In this document: positions 6,106 through 7,748 of the stretch, in pieces
How the letters are laid out: each line of letters opens with the position of its first letter
Numbering within the stretch: position 1 is the stretch's first letter
Assembly: GCA_937921805.1 (NCBI GenBank)
Contig: CAKZUS010000145.1
Location: forward strand, 1-7,748
Length of the DNA: 7,748 bases
Origin: an uncultured Granulosicoccaceae bacterium
GTDB lineage: Bacteria; Pseudomonadota; Gammaproteobacteria; JABXHR01
Reading direction: 5' to 3'
Program-made: the position numbers and the translations under genes
The notes under the pieces: model-generated
What the model saw: only the letters and a program-made list of their open reading frames with translations
The model's database searches: none
What the model was told of the DNA's origin: nothing

Positions 6106-6989
6106 TGAACCGTTCTAGTATGATTGCCGGTTTTCTGGCCCTGATGCTGCTGCTGGTGTACGCCTTCACGTTCACAGTCGGTGAAGCAGAAAAGGCGATT
6201 AAGATCCAGCTCGGTCGTATTGTTGAGACAGACTATTCTCCGGGCTTGCATTTTCGAGTGCCGATGCTCCAGCGCGTCGAGCGTTTTGATGCGCGGGTTC
6301 TGACTTTCGATGCCCAGGCCGAACGCGTGCTGACGGTCGAGAAAAAGAACATGATCGTCGACGCCTTTGTGAAATGGCGCATCGCCGACCCAGCGACCTT
6401 CTTTACCCAGACCTCTGGGGATGAAAGTCGCGCGACAACGCTGTTGCAACAGGTCGTACGAAAAGGGGTGCTCGATGCCTTTGGTAAGCGTACCGTGCAA
6501 GAAGTTATTGCCGATCAGCGTGAGGAGATCATGCTTGAAGTGCGCTCCAATGTGAACGTGCGCGCCAATGAGCTGGGTATCGAGCTGGTCGACGTTCGCT
6601 TGAAGAAGGTCGAGTGGCCCGATGGCGTTTTGTCTTCGGTCTATAGCCGTATGGAAAAAGAACGGGCCACCGTGGCGAAACGGTTCCGCTCAGAAGGGGA
6701 AGAGCAGGCAAAAGGCATTCGTGCCGATGCTGCGCGTCAGCGTTCTGAGCTATTGGCCGATGCGTTTGCAGAAGCCGAGAGCATTCGTGGTGACGGCGAT
6801 GCACAGTCGGCTAAAATCTACGCCGAGGCCTATGGTCAAAACAAAGAGTTTTATCGCCTCTACCGCAGCCTGAGCGCGTACAGAAATACCTTTGCTGACA
6901 AGAGCAATGTGTTGCTGTTGCGTCCGGACTCGGAGTTTTTCCGCTACTTCGAGCAATCGACGGCCTCCCCTACAGCGCCTAGCAATTAA
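6105..6989 (+). CDS. hflC: FtsH modulator HflC, SPFH-family membrane protein
   Basis: The partner of HflK in the FtsH-regulating complex; it needs HflK for stability in known systems. The 294-residue product has a signal-anchor segment at about 6-23, then GEAEKAIKIQLGRIV (26-40), SPGLHFRVPM (45-54) and KKNMIVDAFVKWRI (80-93), all typical of HflC. LGIELVDVRLKKVEWP (157-172) precedes a long charged helical region (about 180-245) and the conserved RSLSAYRNTF (254-263) and PDSEFFRYF (274-282) near the C-terminus. E. coli HflC is about 40 residues longer; most of the difference is an insertion before the LGIE motif, which this version lacks. Start: ATG overlapping the hflK TGA as TGATG, with AGGGGGA at 6094-6100 close upstream. 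The stop TAA overlaps the next ATG by one base (TAATG), so the three membrane genes are translationally coupled. Confidence 0.96.
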   Translation: MNRSSMIAGFLALMLLLVYAFTFTVGEAEKAIKIQLGRIVETDYSPGLHFRVPMLQRVERFDARVLTFDAQAERVLTVEKKNMIVDAFVKWRIADPATFFTQTSGDESRATTLLQQVVRKGVLDAFGKRTVQEVIADQREEIMLEVRSNVNVRANELGIELVDVRLKKVEWPDGVLSSVYSRMEKERATVAKRFRSEGEEQAKGIRADAARQRSELLADAFAEAESIRGDGDAQSAKIYAEAYGQNKEFYRLYRSLSAYRNTFADKSNVLLLRPDSEFFRYFEQSTASPTAPSN

Positions 6990-7348
6990 TGCAGGCGTTT
7001 GTGGCCGGTGTCGGCTTGATGCTTATTTTTGAGGGCATCTTGCCGGCACTCTCTCCGCCACTGTATCGCTCAATGGTGGAGCAGTTGCAAGACCTGGCGC
7101 CAGAGACGATGCGCAAAGTCGGCTTTGGTGTGATGCTGTTTGGTGCCTCTATCGTCTGGTCGCATCTGGCGACAGGGCTGTGGCAAGCGACGGCAGTGAT
7201 GCTGGTGCTAGAAGGGGTGTTGCCTGCTTTTTCACCGTCTTTATATCAGCGTCAAGTGCAGCGATTAGCCAGTTTGCCTGAGCTATGGCAGCGCGGGATG
7301 GGCATTGCGGCGATAATAGTGGGTTTGTTGCTTTGCACCTTAGCGTAA
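6989..7348 (+). CDS. Double DUF2065 (YjeT-like) membrane protein with internal tandem repeat
   Basis: A 119-residue hydrophobic protein in the position of the small DUF2065 protein (YjeT in E. coli) that follows hflC; the function of the family is unknown. Ordinary members are about 60-65 residues with two membrane segments. Here the family pattern occurs twice: GVGLMLIFEGILPALSP then RKVGFGVMLFGASIVW (residues 7-57), and ATAVMLVLEGVLPAFSP then RGMGIAAIIVGLLLC (67-116). The copies align without gaps at an exact offset of 60 residues; over residues 10-55 I count 17 identities in 46 plus many conservative changes. Four membrane segments are predicted by eye (about 4-20, 44-58, 63-80, 102-117). 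The start is ATG overlapping the hflC TAA as TAATG, with no clear ribosome binding site, implying coupling. The reading frame is intact, so both halves are probably translated as one protein. Confidence 0.85.
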   Translation: MQAFVAGVGLMLIFEGILPALSPPLYRSMVEQLQDLAPETMRKVGFGVMLFGASIVWSHLATGLWQATAVMLVLEGVLPAFSPSLYQRQVQRLASLPELWQRGMGIAAIIVGLLLCTLA

Positions 7349-7351
7349 CTC

Positions 7352-7748
7352 ATGTCTTCTATGTCTCCTTTGCCCGATGGCATTAGCGAATTACTGCCCG
7401 ATCATACGGCCGCATTAGAGCGCTTGCGCCGAGATCTGATTGATTTGCATCAGCGCTGGGGCTACGCCCAGGTGATGCCCCCGTTTATTGAGTTTCTCGA
7501 AACCTTGAACGCCGATGTCGGTCCTGACATGGACTTGCAGACGTTTAAGCTCGTCGATCAACTCAGTGGCCGTACCCTCGGGATACGCGCGGATATGACG
7601 CCTCAAGTCGCGCGCATCGTCGCGCAACACTATGCCGATCGAGACAGCGTGCGCTTGTGCTATGTCGGGACCGTGCTCAGAGCGCGCGCAGATTCGCTCG
7701 CTGGGGGTAGCCGTAGCCCCGTGCAGTGTGGTGCTGAGCTGTATAGCC
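7352..7748 (+). CDS. hisZ: ATP phosphoribosyltransferase regulatory subunit HisZ (partial at 3' end)
   Basis: HisZ is a catalytically inactive paralogue of histidyl-tRNA synthetase that combines with short-form HisG to give active, histidine-sensitive ATP phosphoribosyltransferase, the first step of histidine synthesis. The visible 132 residues show LPDGISELLP (7-16), WGYAQVMPPFIEFLE (36-50), DLQTFKLVDQLSGRTLGIRADMTPQ split as 61-70 and 71-85, then VARI, RLCYVGTVLR (101-110) and PVQCGAEL (123-130). Class II synthetase-like motif RADMTPQVARI is shared with HisS, but DLQTFKLVDQLSG and the hflC-DUF2065-hisZ order indicate HisZ. The frame is open to the window edge. The ATG at 7352 is three bases after the preceding stop; a second in-frame ATG at 7361 is an equally possible start, and neither has a clear ribosome binding site, suggesting coupling to the upstream gene. 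Confidence 0.92.
   Translation, partial: MSSMSPLPDGISELLPDHTAALERLRRDLIDLHQRWGYAQVMPPFIEFLETLNADVGPDMDLQTFKLVDQLSGRTLGIRADMTPQVARIVAQHYADRDSVRLCYVGTVLRARADSLAGGSRSPVQCGAELYS

Noticed and set aside
1..7748. CRISPR arrays, tRNA or rRNA genes, insertion sequences, toxin-antitoxin or phage genes
   Set aside because: Looked for repeats, cloverleaf-like segments and transposase motifs and saw none; nearly all of the window is explained by the genes listed.

Overview
The window comes from a gammaproteobacterial chromosome of moderate to high GC. The evidence is the conserved plus-strand cluster hfq-hflX-hflK-hflC-DUF2065(yjeT)-hisZ, with the typical Hfq, HflX and HflK/HflC signatures and the DUF2065-hisZ continuation known from Pseudomonas-like and related marine gammaproteobacteria. 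The exact genus cannot be fixed from the sequence alone.

Layout. At the left edge is the 3' end of a plus-strand gene for a probable type IV/MSHA-like pilin, closed by a strong hairpin-plus-T-run terminator (317-342). Running towards it on the minus strand is a two-gene operon: prpE (propionyl-CoA synthetase, 1167-3059) followed by gloB (hydroxyacylglutathione hydrolase, 400-1170), overlapping by four bases. A divergent intergenic region of about 190 bases separates prpE from hfq. The plus strand then carries hfq (GTG start at 3247), hflX (TTG start at 3573), hflK (4927), hflC (6105), a double-length DUF2065 membrane protein (6989) and the first third of hisZ (7352, running off the right edge). 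From hflX onward every gene is separated by 16 bases or less, and two junctions are one-base stop/start overlaps, so this is very probably one transcription unit.

Functions. Hfq is the RNA chaperone for small RNA regulation. HflX is a ribosome-splitting GTPase linked to heat stress. HflK and HflC form the SPFH membrane complex that surrounds and restrains the FtsH protease. The DUF2065 protein is a small membrane protein of unknown role. HisZ is the regulatory subunit of ATP phosphoribosyltransferase. PrpE activates propionate to propionyl-CoA, and GloB completes methylglyoxal detoxification by hydrolysing S-D-lactoylglutathione.

I did not find a new multi-gene system; this is mostly conserved housekeeping sequence. 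The most unusual points are an internal tandem duplication that makes the YjeT/DUF2065 protein twice its normal length, an inverted repeat in the hfq-hflX gap just before the hflX ribosome binding site, the non-ATG starts of hfq and hflX, and the replacement of the usual miaA neighbour of hfq by a divergent prpE-gloB operon.
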